Origin: Paracoccus salipaludis
GTDB lineage: Bacteria > Pseudomonadota > Alphaproteobacteria > Rhodobacterales > Rhodobacteraceae
DNA: 64,000 nucleotides
Assembly (NCBI RefSeq): GCF_002287065.1
Contig: NZ_NSJZ01000014.1
Coordinates: 17,795-81,794, forward strand
Direction: 5' to 3'
Below are positions 30,501 to 39,152 of this stretch, piece by piece; the first letter of the stretch is position 1, and the number at the start of each line of letters is the position of its first letter. The notes beneath the pieces were generated by a model that did no database searches, was not told where the DNA came from, and saw nothing but the letters and a program-made list of their open reading frames with translations. The position numbers and the translations under genes were made by a program.

Positions 30501-30745
30501 GCCGCACTCTTTTCCCCATCCTGCGCGGCAACACCCCGCCCGAAGCCCAAGCTGCAAAGGCGCCGATCGGCGCGGGCATCACGACCGTCGAGATGCCGCT
30601 GAACTCTCGCGCGCCCCTCAGGACAGCATTGCGCGACCGGCAGCCTGCTTCGGCGCGGGGCGCGTATGGGGATGGGCGGCCGACCGCGACGGGTGCGGCC
30701 GGAATCATCGCGGCCCATGGCGCCGCGATGGCGCGCGCTCAGTAG
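30497..30745 (+). pseudogene. dgoA: Remnant of 2-dehydro-3-deoxy-6-phosphogalactonate aldolase (dgoA)
   Basis: Directly after dgoK, overlapping it, a frame of ~82 codons reads SRTLFPILRGNTPPEAQA and TTVEMPLNSRAPL, the N-terminus of KDPGal aldolase (normally about 200 residues). The expected start codon is CTG at 30497-30499 where an ATGA overlap would be, two residues are missing in the FPLVAILRG motif, and everything after ~45 residues, including the region of the Schiff-base lysine, is lost or scrambled. It runs tail-to-tail into the SDR gene ending at 30739. I judge it non-functional. Confidence 0.75.
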
Positions 30746-31473
30746 GTCGCCCGGCCCCCCGACAGGTCGAAGACCGCGCCGGTCGAGAAGGCGCAGTCCC
30801 CGGACGCGAGCCAGGCGACCATGGCCGCCGCCTCGGCCGGCTCCAGGAACCGCTTCATCGGGATCTTCGACAGCATGTAGTCGATATGCTCCTGGCTCAT
30901 CTGGTCGAAGATGGGGGTGCGGGCGGCGGCAGGGGTCACGCAGTTCACCAGCACGCCGGTTTCCGCCAGTTCCTTGCCCAGCGACTTGGTCAGCGCGATG
31001 ACCCCCGCCTTGGAGGCCGAGTAATGCGCCGCATTGGGGTTGCCCTCCTTGCCCGCGACCGAGGCGATGTTGACGATGCGTCCGTAGCCCCTTTCGATCA
31101 TGCCGGGCACCAGCGCGCGGCAGACCACGAAGGGCGCGGTCAGGTTCACCTCCATCACCTGCCGCCAGACGGCGGGGTCGAGTTGCCAGGTCGGCGCATT
31201 GCCCCCGGTGATGCCGGCGTTGTTGACGAGGATGTCCACCGCCCCGGCCGCCTCGGCCGCGCGGGCCACGGCCTCGTCGTCGCACAGGTCCACCACGCGG
31301 GCGCGGACCGCCCCGCCGATCGCGGCCGCCGCGTCCCGGGCCGGGCCGTCCTGGATGTCCCAGATCTCGACAGCGGCGCCGCTGGCAGCCAGCCGCTCGG
31401 TGATGGCGCGGCCCAGGCCCTGGGCGCCCCCGGTCACGACGGCGCGGCGGCCGGTCAGGTCGATGCGGTTCAT
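30739..31473 (-). CDS. SDR-family oxidoreductase
   Basis: A 244-residue short-chain dehydrogenase with TGGAQGLGR, NNAG and the active pair YSASK preceded by IASVAGKEGN. The Asp after beta-2 (WDIQD) suggests NAD. It overlaps the GntR regulator gene by ATGA, so it is the last gene of a denD-gntR-SDR unit. It probably oxidises a sugar or sugar acid alongside the DenD-like enzyme. Confidence 0.85.
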   Translation of the reverse strand: MNRIDLTGRRAVVTGGAQGLGRAITERLAASGAAVEIWDIQDGPARDAAAAIGGAVRARVVDLCDDEAVARAAEAAGAVDILVNNAGITGGNAPTWQLDPAVWRQVMEVNLTAPFVVCRALVPGMIERGYGRIVNIASVAGKEGNPNAAHYSASKAGVIALTKSLGKELAETGVLVNCVTPAAARTPIFDQMSQEHIDYMLSKIPMKRFLEPAEAAAMVAWLASGDCAFSTGAVFDLSGGRATY

Positions 31474-32234
31474 GTCAGCTCCTTGTCGGAGGAAAGGATG
31501 GGCAGGACCGGCGGCTCGGCCGGGGACAGCACCTGGTGCAGAAGGGCAAGCTGCACGCGGTCGGCGCGGGCGCGATGCGCGAGATGCGCCGCATGGGCGG
31601 CCGCCACGTCGCCCGACAGCACGGCGTCCAGGATCACCCGGTGCTCGGCGTCCGACGCCGTCGGCAACGGCCGATGCGGCAGGATCAGGCGGCGGCCGCG
31701 ATACTGCAGGCCCCAGTATTCGCCGATGGTCCGCTGCAGGCGCGGATTGCCGCACAGCCCCACCAACGTGGAATGGAAATCGTCGTCGAGGTCCGACCAG
31801 CGGGCGATGTCGCCCTCGGCCGTGGCGCGCTCCATCCGCTGGACAAGCTGGACCAGCGCCTCGCGCGCGGCGGGCCCGGCCGGGCGCGAGGCCGCCAGCG
31901 CCACCGCCCGCACCTCGAGCGCCGAGAACACGTCAAGGATGTCGCGGAAATCCACAAGCGTCAGGTCCACCACCGTTATGCCGTGGCGGGGGCGGATGCT
32001 GACCAGCCCTTCCTCGGCCAGCCGGATCGCGGCCTCGCGCACGGGGGTGCGCGACAGGCCCAGCAGCGCGGCCAGTTCCGTTTCCAGCAGCGTGGTGCCG
32101 GGGGCGAGCCGGCCGTTCAGGATGCGATAGCGCAGGTCGTGGTAGGCCCGGTCGCGCGCGCTCATTCCCGCCGCCTGCGAGGGCACCGAACGCGGCCGGG
32201 CCGCGCGGCTGATTGCGGGCCCGCCGGGCGTCAT
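31470..32234 (-). CDS. GntR/FadR-family transcriptional regulator
   Basis: The 254-residue regulator has an N-terminal winged helix (about residues 28-92, SRTPVREAAIRLAEEGLVSI) and a C-terminal FCD-type ligand domain (about 105-240) with the Asp/His metal pattern. It overlaps denD upstream and the SDR downstream by four bases each, so it should be co-expressed with the enzymes it controls. A GTATAC-core palindrome upstream of denD is a candidate operator. Confidence 0.87.
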   Translation of the reverse strand: MTPGGPAISRAARPRSVPSQAAGMSARDRAYHDLRYRILNGRLAPGTTLLETELAALLGLSRTPVREAAIRLAEEGLVSIRPRHGITVVDLTLVDFRDILDVFSALEVRAVALAASRPAGPAAREALVQLVQRMERATAEGDIARWSDLDDDFHSTLVGLCGNPRLQRTIGEYWGLQYRGRRLILPHRPLPTASDAEHRVILDAVLSGDVAAAHAAHLAHRARADRVQLALLHQVLSPAEPPVLPILSSDKELT

Positions 32235-33202
32235 CCGGCGGCCGCGGTGTCGCGGATATGGGCCCGGATGATGTCCTGGAAGCTCGCGTCGGCGTCAAAG
32301 CCGAACGCGCGCGCGCGGGCGGGATCGAAGTTGCGGGGCCAGCCCGCGACGATGGCCCGGATGGTGGCGTCGGGCTCGCGCCGGATCAGGGCCACGGCCT
32401 CGGGGCCCGCGACCTCGCCCAGGGCCTCGATCATCTCGCCCACGGTGACCGACAGGCCCGGCATGGTCAGGTTGCGCCGCGCCCCCAGGGTGGAGGTGTC
32501 CATCGTCGCCGCGTGCAGAAGGAGGCCGGTGGCGGCGGCGGGGCTTGCGACCCAGTGGCGCACGTCGTCGTCCACCGGCAGGACGGCGGGGGTCCCCGCC
32601 AGAGGCTCGCGGATGATGCCCGAAAAGAAGCCCGAGGCCGCCTTGTTGGGCTTGCCGGGGCGCACGACGATGGTGGGCAGGCGGATGCCCACGCCGTCGA
32701 AGATGCCGCGGCGGGAGTAATCGTTGAGCAGAAGCTCTCCGATCATCTTCTGGGTGCCGTAGCTGGTCATGGGGGCGGTCAGGAACTCGTCCCCGATCGC
32801 CTCGGGGAAGGGCGCGCCGAAGACCGCGATGGACGATGTATACACCACGCGCGGGAGATAATCGCCCAAGGCGCGGATCGCCTCGAACAGGTTGCGCGTG
32901 CCGTCCAGGTTGATGCGGTAGCCCTTGTCGAAATCCGCCTCCGCCTCGCCCGAGACGATGGCGGCGAGATGGAAGATGACCTCGGGGCGGTCGGCCACCA
33001 AGGCCCGGACGGTTTCGGCGTCCGAGATATCGCCCGTCCGGCTCTCGACCTTCGTGCGGCCGGTGCCGTGAAGATCGGCGGGCACCACGTCGAACAGCGT
33101 CAGCATCTCGACCGGCTGCCCGCCCAGTTCGCCATCCGCCAGCAGCCGCGCCGCCAGGTTGCGGCCGACCATGCCCGCCCCGCCCAGGACCAGAACCTTC
33201 AT
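32231..33202 (-). CDS. denD: D-erythronate dehydrogenase-like NAD-dependent oxidoreductase
   Basis: The 323-residue extended-SDR protein has the NAD loop GGAGMVGRNLAARLL, the segment FHLAAIVSGEAE, and the active-site YGTQK motif, all as in DenD, which oxidises C2 of D-erythronate. The classic DenD partners (OtnK, OtnC, OtnI) are absent here, so a related aldonate may be the real substrate. The ATG at 33202 is 56 bases after the FAH gene, and that gap carries a GTATAC palindrome. The symbol is by family resemblance. Confidence 0.78.
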   Translation of the reverse strand: MKVLVLGGAGMVGRNLAARLLADGELGGQPVEMLTLFDVVPADLHGTGRTKVESRTGDISDAETVRALVADRPEVIFHLAAIVSGEAEADFDKGYRINLDGTRNLFEAIRALGDYLPRVVYTSSIAVFGAPFPEAIGDEFLTAPMTSYGTQKMIGELLLNDYSRRGIFDGVGIRLPTIVVRPGKPNKAASGFFSGIIREPLAGTPAVLPVDDDVRHWVASPAAATGLLLHAATMDTSTLGARRNLTMPGLSVTVGEMIEALGEVAGPEAVALIRREPDATIRAIVAGWPRNFDPARARAFGFDADASFQDIIRAHIRDTAAAG

Positions 33203-33225
33203 GCGCCTTCCTCCACTCTCCTCCG

Positions 33226-33241
33226 CCCGTGTATACGTTAC
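33226..33241. promoter_or_regulatory. GTATAC-core operator candidate upstream of denD
   Basis: CGTGTATACGTTA carries the core GTATAC at 33231-33236, in the 56-base gap before denD. FadR-type GntR proteins bind T-N-GT-N-N-N-AC-N-A type palindromes. It shares CGTATACA (minus strand) with a site upstream of the ABC transporter. Confidence 0.4.
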
Positions 33242-33258
33242 AGGCGGCACGGTGGGTT

Positions 33259-34404
33259 TCAAGCGCCCAGAAGGCCCCGCCCGGCCAGGTTCCGCATCAG
33301 CGCCGCCGCGCCGAAGTCCCAGGGCGCGCAGTCGGTGGACAGCCGCACGGTGTTGACCAGTGCGCCCAAGCCGGGCTCGGCGATGGTCACAACGTCGCCC
33401 GCGTGATGGGTGAAGCCCTGTCCGGCCGCGTCCCGGTCCTGGGTCGGCGCAAAGAGCGTGCCCAGATACAGCATGAAGCCGTCGGGATACTGGTGGTGCC
33501 GCCCGACCGCCTGCGCCACCAGGTCCGCCGGGTCGCGGCTGATCTGCGCCATGGACGAGGCGCCTTCCAGCACAAAGCCGTCCTGCCCTTCCACCCGCAG
33601 CGTCAGTTCGGCCCGGCGCACGTCCTCCAGCCCGTAGCCGCCGTCGAACAGCCGGATGAAGGGCCCGATGGCCGCCGAGGCGTTGTTGTCCTTGGCCTTG
33701 CCCAGAAGCAGCGCGGACCGCCCCTCGACATCGCGCAGGTTGACGTCGTTGCCCAGCGTCGCGCCCCTGATGCGGCCCCGGCTGTCCACGGCCAGCACGA
33801 TCTCGGGTTCCGGGTTGTTCCAGCGGCTGATCGGGTGCAGCCCCACATCCGCGCCCCAGCCGACCGAGGCCATGGGCTGGCACTTGGTGAAGATCTCGGC
33901 GTCGGGTCCGATCCCGACCTCCAGATACTGCGACCACAGACCCTCGGCCTTGAGAATGCGCGCGACCTCGGCCGCGCGGTCCGACCCCGGCACGATCCCG
34001 CGCAGGTTGGCGCCGATGGCCTCGCCGATGCGGGCGCGGATGCCGGCGGCGAGATCGGGGTTCCCCGCCGCCTGTTCCTCGATCACGCGTTCCACCATCG
34101 AGGCGGCAAAGGTCACGCCGCTGGCCTTGATCGCCTGAAGATCGGCGGGCGAGAGCAGCCGCGCCGCATCGCCCGAGGCCCCCGTGACGGCGAAATCCGA
34201 AAGCAAGCCAAGATCGCGGCCCGCCTGCGCGTCCAGCCAGCCCGCCGGATCGTCCAGTTCCAGCAGGTCGCGCATCGTCGGCACCTCGGCCGCCGTCACA
34301 TCGACCAGCCGGTCCCCCCGGCGTTCCACCAGCGCCGGGCCGGTGCCCGGCAGCCAGGCCCGACCCACGAAGCGCCCCTTTTCGGGCAATCCCAGTTCCA
34401 CCAC
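33259..34404 (-). CDS. Fumarylacetoacetate-hydrolase-family enzyme
   Basis: The 381-residue protein is an FAH-fold enzyme of the group that includes 2-keto-3-deoxy-arabinonate dehydratases and related sugar-acid lyases. The core reads LEVGIGPDAEIFTKCQPMAS, LHPISRWNNPEPE and LGNDVNLRDVEGRS, with metal-binding Glu/Asp residues. No ATG is suitably placed; a GTG at 34404 preceded by AGGGAGGACGCG is the best start (a second GTG follows at once). It probably dehydrates or cleaves a 2-keto-3-deoxy acid produced by the IlvD/Edd enzyme. Confidence 0.8.
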   Translation of the reverse strand: MVELGLPEKGRFVGRAWLPGTGPALVERRGDRLVDVTAAEVPTMRDLLELDDPAGWLDAQAGRDLGLLSDFAVTGASGDAARLLSPADLQAIKASGVTFAASMVERVIEEQAAGNPDLAAGIRARIGEAIGANLRGIVPGSDRAAEVARILKAEGLWSQYLEVGIGPDAEIFTKCQPMASVGWGADVGLHPISRWNNPEPEIVLAVDSRGRIRGATLGNDVNLRDVEGRSALLLGKAKDNNASAAIGPFIRLFDGGYGLEDVRRAELTLRVEGQDGFVLEGASSMAQISRDPADLVAQAVGRHHQYPDGFMLYLGTLFAPTQDRDAAGQGFTHHAGDVVTIAEPGLGALVNTVRLSTDCAPWDFGAAALMRNLAGRGLLGA

Positions 34405-34466
34405 CGCGTCCTCCCTGGCGTGTTCCGGGCCGGATGCTAGTGCAGCCGCGCCCGGCGGCAAGCAGG

Positions 34467-35705
34467 TCAGGACGGACCGGCCCCCTGGGTGGCGGTGTGG
34501 ACGGCATAAAGCGACTGGCTGGCGGCCATGAACAGCACGTTCCGCTTGGGCCCGCCGAAGCAGATGTTGCCGCAAACCTCGGGCAGGCGGATGCGGCCCA
34601 GCAGGTTGCCTTCGGGCGACCAGACCGTCACGCCGTTGTAGCCGACCGCGCGGCCCGCGTTGCTGGACGCCCACAGGTTGCCGTTCACGTCGCAGCGCAG
34701 CCCGTCGGGGGCGCATTTCACCCCGTCCACCATGCAGTCGCTGAAAACGCGCGGGTTCGACAGCGCGCCGCCGGCCACGTCATAGACGAAGATCTCGCCC
34801 GTGCCGCCCTGCCCGTTGTCGCCCGGCCCCGCCCCGGTGCTGGCGACGTAAAGCCGCGCATGGTCGGGCGAGAAGCACAGCCCGTTCGGGTTCGCCACCT
34901 GGTCCTGGGTGCCGACACGGGTGATCGCGCCGTCCGGGGCCATGCGGTAGATGCCGTGGTCCATCTCGCGCACGGCCTCGCCGATCTCGGGCGGCTGGCC
35001 CAGGCGGTTGTTCAGCCGGCCCTCGGGGTTCGAGCGGCCGCCGGGCGCATCCGGCGCGCCCTCGTAAAGCTGGCCGCCATAGGGGGGGTCGGTGAACCAG
35101 ACGCTGCCGTCCTGATGCTCGACCACGTCATTTGGGGAATTGAAGCGCTTCCCCTCGAAACGGTCGGCCAGGATGGTGATCGAGCCGTCCAGTTCATAGC
35201 GCACGACCCGCCGCGTCAGGTGCTCGCAGGACAGTTGCCGCCCCTGCCGGTCGAAGCTGTTGCCGTTCGAGTTGTTGGAGGGCGCCCGGAAGACGCTGAC
35301 ATGGCCGTCGTCCTCGAGCCAGCGCATCTGGCGGTTGTTGGGGATGTCCGACCAGACGAGGAACTTGCCGACGCCGTTCCAGGCCGGCCCCTCGGCCCAC
35401 AGCGCCCCGGTCCAGAGCCGCCGGATCGGCGCGTTCGGCTGGGCGAGCCCGTTGAACGAGGGGTCCACGGCGATCACGTCGGGGTCCCAGAAGTAGACGT
35501 TCGGGGGCGCGTCGGGTGCGAAGCTGCGCGGGGGCGTGGTGACGGTGCTGGGCGGCTCGGGCGTTGTGGCGGCCTGCGCCAGCACCACCTGCGGCGCGAC
35601 CATCGCCGCCGCGGCGCCAAGGCCGATGCTGCGCAGCGACTGGCGCCGGCTCATCCCCTGGGGGGGCGCCGCATGGGGCAGGGCAGGATCTTCGTGGATC
35701 AGCAT
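34467..35705 (-). CDS. Tat-exported SMP-30/gluconolactonase-family protein
   Basis: The 412-residue protein has a Tat-like signal (SRRQSLRSIGLGAAAAM, about residues 18-35) and a six-bladed SMP-30 propeller. Metal-ligand motifs such as EGPAWNG, NSNGNSFDRQGR and NPNGLCFSPD are present. It should hydrolyse sugar lactones in the periplasm, making the open acids taken up by an importer. GAGGAGGCGACG precedes the ATG. It is divergent from the IlvD/Edd gene and upstream of the FAH gene. Confidence 0.85.
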   Translation of the reverse strand: MLIHEDPALPHAAPPQGMSRRQSLRSIGLGAAAAMVAPQVVLAQAATTPEPPSTVTTPPRSFAPDAPPNVYFWDPDVIAVDPSFNGLAQPNAPIRRLWTGALWAEGPAWNGVGKFLVWSDIPNNRQMRWLEDDGHVSVFRAPSNNSNGNSFDRQGRQLSCEHLTRRVVRYELDGSITILADRFEGKRFNSPNDVVEHQDGSVWFTDPPYGGQLYEGAPDAPGGRSNPEGRLNNRLGQPPEIGEAVREMDHGIYRMAPDGAITRVGTQDQVANPNGLCFSPDHARLYVASTGAGPGDNGQGGTGEIFVYDVAGGALSNPRVFSDCMVDGVKCAPDGLRCDVNGNLWASSNAGRAVGYNGVTVWSPEGNLLGRIRLPEVCGNICFGGPKRNVLFMAASQSLYAVHTATQGAGPS

Positions 35706-35765
35706 CGTCGCCTCCTCGCTGGGTCATGCGGTGCCGGACGGCCCGCTTTACAGGGCTTTTCGAAA

Positions 35766-35775
35766 TGGTATACCA
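35766..35775. promoter_or_regulatory. Palindromic GntR-type operator candidate
   Basis: TGGTATACCA is a perfect 10-base palindrome fitting the FadR-subfamily pattern. It lies in the 121-base divergent region, 60 bases from the lactonase start and 51 from the dehydratase start, so one bound protein could control both. Confidence 0.5.
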
Positions 35776-35826
35776 GAATCATGCCCCGGTAAATCTCAAG
35801 GGCGATCCACCAGCCAGGAGACGCTC

Positions 35827-37608
35827 ATGGGGGACACGCGCGCCAACAAACGCTTCCGCAGCCAGGAATGGTTCGACAATCCGAACAACCCGGGCATGAC
35901 GGCGCTGTATCTGGAACGCTACCAGAACAGCACCTTCACCCGTGAGGAACTGACCTCGGAGCGCCCGATCATCGGCATCGCCCAGACCGGCAGCGACATT
36001 TCCCCCTGCAACAAGATCCACGTCTTCCTGATGGACCGGATCAAGGCGGGCATCCGCGACGCGGGCGGCATCCCGATGGAATTTCCGGTCCACCCGATCC
36101 AGGAAACCGGCAAGCGGCCGACGGCGGCGCTGGACCGCAACCTCGCCTATCTGAGCCTCGTCGAGGTGCTGCACGGCTATCCCCTCGACGGCGTCGTGCT
36201 GACCACCGGCTGCGACAAGACCACGCCTGCGATGCTGATGGGGGCGGCCACCGTGGATCTGCCCGCGATCACGCTGAACGGCGGGCCGATGCTGGACGGC
36301 TGGTGGCAGGGCCGCCGCGCGGGGTCCGGCACCATCGTCTGGGAAAGCCGCCGCCTGCTGGCGGAAGGCAAGATCGACTACCCCGAGTTCATCGAGCGCG
36401 TCTGCGCCTCGGCCCCTTCGCTTGGGCATTGCAACACCATGGGCACGGCCAGCACCATGAACGCCATGGCCGAGGCGCTGGGCATGTCCCTGCCCGGCTG
36501 TTCCGCCATCCCCGCGCCCTTCCGCGAACGGATGAGCATGGCCTATCAGACGGGCCGCCGGATCGTGCAGATGGTGCTGGACGACCTCAAGCCCTCGGAC
36601 ATCCTGACGCGCGAGGCCTTCGAGAACGCGATCCGCGTCAACACCGCCATCGGCGGGTCAACCAACGCGCCCCCGCACCTGCAGGCCATCGCGCGCCACG
36701 CGGGGGTGGAGCTGGACGTCAGGGACTGGGAAACCGTCGGCTTCGACCTGCCGCTGCTGGTCAACATGCAGCCCGCCGGGGAGTATCTGGGCGAAAGCTT
36801 CTTCCACGCGGGCGGCGTCGCGGCCGTCATGGGCGAGCTGCAGGAGGCGGGCCTTCTGCACGAAGGCGCCATGACCGTCACCGGCAAGCCCGTGGGCCAG
36901 AACGTCGCGGGCTGGCGGTCCACCGACCACAAGGTGATCCGCCCCGTGACGCAGCCCATGCGGGAAAAGGCCGGGTTCCTCGTCCTGTCGGGCAACCTGT
37001 TCGACAGCGCGCTGATGAAGACCAGCGTGATCTCGAAGGACTTCCACGACCGCTTCCTGTCGGACGACGGCCGCGAAGGCATCCACGAGGCCCGCGCGGT
37101 CGTCTTCGAGGGCCCCGAGGATTACCACGACCGCATCAACGACCCCGCGCTGGCGATCGACGAGCATTGCATGCTGTTCATCCGCAACGTGGGCTGCGTG
37201 GGCTATCCCGGCTCGGCCGAGGTGGTGAACATGCAGCCGCCGGACGCGGTGCTGAAGGCCGGGATCAGCCACCTGCCCACGGTGGGCGACGGGCGGCAGT
37301 CGGGAACCTCGGAAAGCCCCTCGATCCTGAACGCCTCGCCCGAGGCGGTGGTGGGCGGCGGCCTTGCGTTCCTGCAGACGGGCGACCGGGTGCGGCTGGA
37401 CCTGAACGCGCGCCGGCTGGACGCGCTGGTGGACGAGGCCGAATGGCAGGCCCGGCGCGATGCCTGGACCCCGCCCGAACTGGTCAACCAGACCCCATGG
37501 CAGGAGATCTATCGCAAGACCGTGGGCCAGCTTGCGCAGGGCGGCTGCATCGAGCTTGCCACCGCCTACCGCCGCGTGGCGCAGTCGCTGCCGCGCGACA
37601 ACCACTAG
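35827..37608 (+). CDS. IlvD/Edd-family sugar-acid dehydratase
   Basis: The 593-residue Fe-S dehydratase is of the branch with D-xylonate and L-arabinonate dehydratases. The cluster cysteines are Cys61 (SPCNKIH), Cys129 (TTGCDKTTPA, followed by the carbamylated-lysine position 131) and Cys202 (GHCNTMGTAST). FPVHPIQETGKRPTAALDRN is typical of that branch rather than of IlvD. It converts an aldonate to a 2-keto-3-deoxy acid. CAGGAG precedes the ATG at 35827. It heads a plus-strand run with two SDRs, a 2-hydroxyacid dehydrogenase and a GntR gene. Confidence 0.9.
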   Translation: MGDTRANKRFRSQEWFDNPNNPGMTALYLERYQNSTFTREELTSERPIIGIAQTGSDISPCNKIHVFLMDRIKAGIRDAGGIPMEFPVHPIQETGKRPTAALDRNLAYLSLVEVLHGYPLDGVVLTTGCDKTTPAMLMGAATVDLPAITLNGGPMLDGWWQGRRAGSGTIVWESRRLLAEGKIDYPEFIERVCASAPSLGHCNTMGTASTMNAMAEALGMSLPGCSAIPAPFRERMSMAYQTGRRIVQMVLDDLKPSDILTREAFENAIRVNTAIGGSTNAPPHLQAIARHAGVELDVRDWETVGFDLPLLVNMQPAGEYLGESFFHAGGVAAVMGELQEAGLLHEGAMTVTGKPVGQNVAGWRSTDHKVIRPVTQPMREKAGFLVLSGNLFDSALMKTSVISKDFHDRFLSDDGREGIHEARAVVFEGPEDYHDRINDPALAIDEHCMLFIRNVGCVGYPGSAEVVNMQPPDAVLKAGISHLPTVGDGRQSGTSESPSILNASPEAVVGGGLAFLQTGDRVRLDLNARRLDALVDEAEWQARRDAWTPPELVNQTPWQEIYRKTVGQLAQGGCIELATAYRRVAQSLPRDNH

Positions 37609-37639
37609 GCGGCACCTCCACAAGACAAAGGGACAGGGC

Positions 37640-38374
37640 ATGGACAAGACCATCCTCATAACCGGGGCCGGCAGCGGCATCGGCCGGGTCACGGCGCGGA
37701 CCTTCCTGGACGCCGGCTGGCGCGTGGGCCTGATCGGCCGGCGCGAGGACGCACTGCGCGAGACGGCGGGGGACAGCGCGGCGCTGGTCCTGCCCTGCGA
37801 CGTCTGCGACGCCGACGCGGTGGACGCGGCCTTCGACCGGGCGGTGGCCGAATGGGGCCGGGTGGACGTGCTGTTCAACAACGCGGGCACGGGGCTCGTC
37901 CCCCAGACCCCCGACGAGATCCCGGCCGACGAGTTCCGCCGCGTGATCGACGTCAACGTGAACGGCGTCTTCATCTGTGCCCGCGCGGCCTTCCGCGTGA
38001 TGCGGGCGCAGGACCCGCAGGGCGGGCGGATCATCAACAACGGCTCGGTGTCCGCGCACGCGCCGCGTCCGGGCTCCATCGGCTACACGGCCTCGAAGCA
38101 CGCGGTGACGGGGATCACGCGCTCAATCAGCCTCGACGGGCGGCCCTTCAACATCGCCTGCGGGCAGATCGACATCGGCAACGCGCTGACCGACATGGCG
38201 GTGGCGATGACCAAGGGCGTGCCGCAGGCCGACGGCACGACGCGGGTCGAGCCCGTGATGGACGCGCAGGTGGTGGCCGACACGGTGCTGCACATGGCGT
38301 CCCTGCCCGAGGGCGCGAACATCCAGTTCGTCACCGTCATGGCGACCAACATGCCCTTCATCGGGCGCGGATGA
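37640..38374 (+). CDS. SDR-family oxidoreductase
   Basis: A 244-residue short-chain dehydrogenase with TGAGSGIGR, NNAG and YTASK. An Arg pair after beta-2 (GRRED) suggests NADP. The C-terminal region (RPFNIACGQIDIGNALTDMA) is typical of an uncharacterised SDR group near sugar dehydratases. It follows the dehydratase by 31 bases and is ATGA-coupled to the next SDR. Confidence 0.85.
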   Translation: MDKTILITGAGSGIGRVTARTFLDAGWRVGLIGRREDALRETAGDSAALVLPCDVCDADAVDAAFDRAVAEWGRVDVLFNNAGTGLVPQTPDEIPADEFRRVIDVNVNGVFICARAAFRVMRAQDPQGGRIINNGSVSAHAPRPGSIGYTASKHAVTGITRSISLDGRPFNIACGQIDIGNALTDMAVAMTKGVPQADGTTRVEPVMDAQVVADTVLHMASLPEGANIQFVTVMATNMPFIGRG

Positions 38375-39141
38375 TGTCGCTGAAGCTCTTCGACCTGACC
38401 GGACGGCGGGCGCTGGTCACGGGCTCGTCCCAGGGGATCGGCTTCGCGCTGGCGCGCGGGCTGGCGCAGGCGGGCGCGATGCCGGTGCTGAACGGACGCG
38501 ACCCGGCGCGGCTGGACGCCGCGGCCGAGGCGCTGCGGGCCGAGGGCTTCGCGGTCGAGACCCTGCCCTTCGACGTGACCGACCACGCCGCCGCCCGCGC
38601 GGCGGTGGACCGCTTCGAGGCGGAAACCGGTCCCATCGACATCCTGATCAACAACGCGGGCATCCAGCACCGCGCGCCCCTGGAGGAGTTCCCCGAGGAC
38701 GCCTTCCAGCGCCTTCTGCAGACCAACGTGGCCAGCGTCTTCAACGTGGCGCAGGCCTGCGCGCGGCACATGATCGCGCGGAAACGCGGGCATATCGTCA
38801 ACATCTGTTCCGTGCAAAGCGCGCTGGCGCGACCCGGCATCGCGCCCTACACGGCGACCAAGGGGGCGGTGGCGAACCTGACCAAGGGGATGGCCGCCGA
38901 CTGGGCGCGGCACGGGCTGAACTGCAACGGCCTCGCCCCCGGCTATTTCGACACGCCCCTGAACGCCGCGCTTGTGGCGGACCCCGCCTTCAACGACTGG
39001 CTGACGCGCCGCACCCCGGCGGGCCGCTGGGGCCGGGTCGAGGAACTGGTCGGCGCCGCGATCTTCCTGTCCTCGGACGCGGCCTCGTTCGTGAACGGCA
39101 CCGTCGTCTATGTGGACGGCGGCATCACCGCCTCGCTGTGA
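38371..39141 (+). CDS. Gluconate 5-dehydrogenase-like SDR
   Basis: The 256-residue protein resembles Gno/IdnO and related SDRs: FDLTGRRALVTGSSQGIG, NNAGIQHRAPLEEFP, and active pair YTATK with the APGYFDTPLN loop. The Asn-Gly-Arg-Asp after beta-2 suggests NADP. Such enzymes reduce keto-gluconates or oxidise gluconate-type acids. The ATG at 38371 overlaps the previous stop. Confidence 0.85.
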   Translation: MMSLKLFDLTGRRALVTGSSQGIGFALARGLAQAGAMPVLNGRDPARLDAAAEALRAEGFAVETLPFDVTDHAAARAAVDRFEAETGPIDILINNAGIQHRAPLEEFPEDAFQRLLQTNVASVFNVAQACARHMIARKRGHIVNICSVQSALARPGIAPYTATKGAVANLTKGMAADWARHGLNCNGLAPGYFDTPLNAALVADPAFNDWLTRRTPAGRWGRVEELVGAAIFLSSDAASFVNGTVVYVDGGITASL

Positions 39142-39152
39142 AAGGGCTTCCC

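Noticed and set aside
34404..34716. Longer N-terminus for the FAH-family protein
   Set aside because: The frame extends into the lactonase gene and the extra residues do not resemble the family; the GTG at 34404 has a good ribosome binding site.
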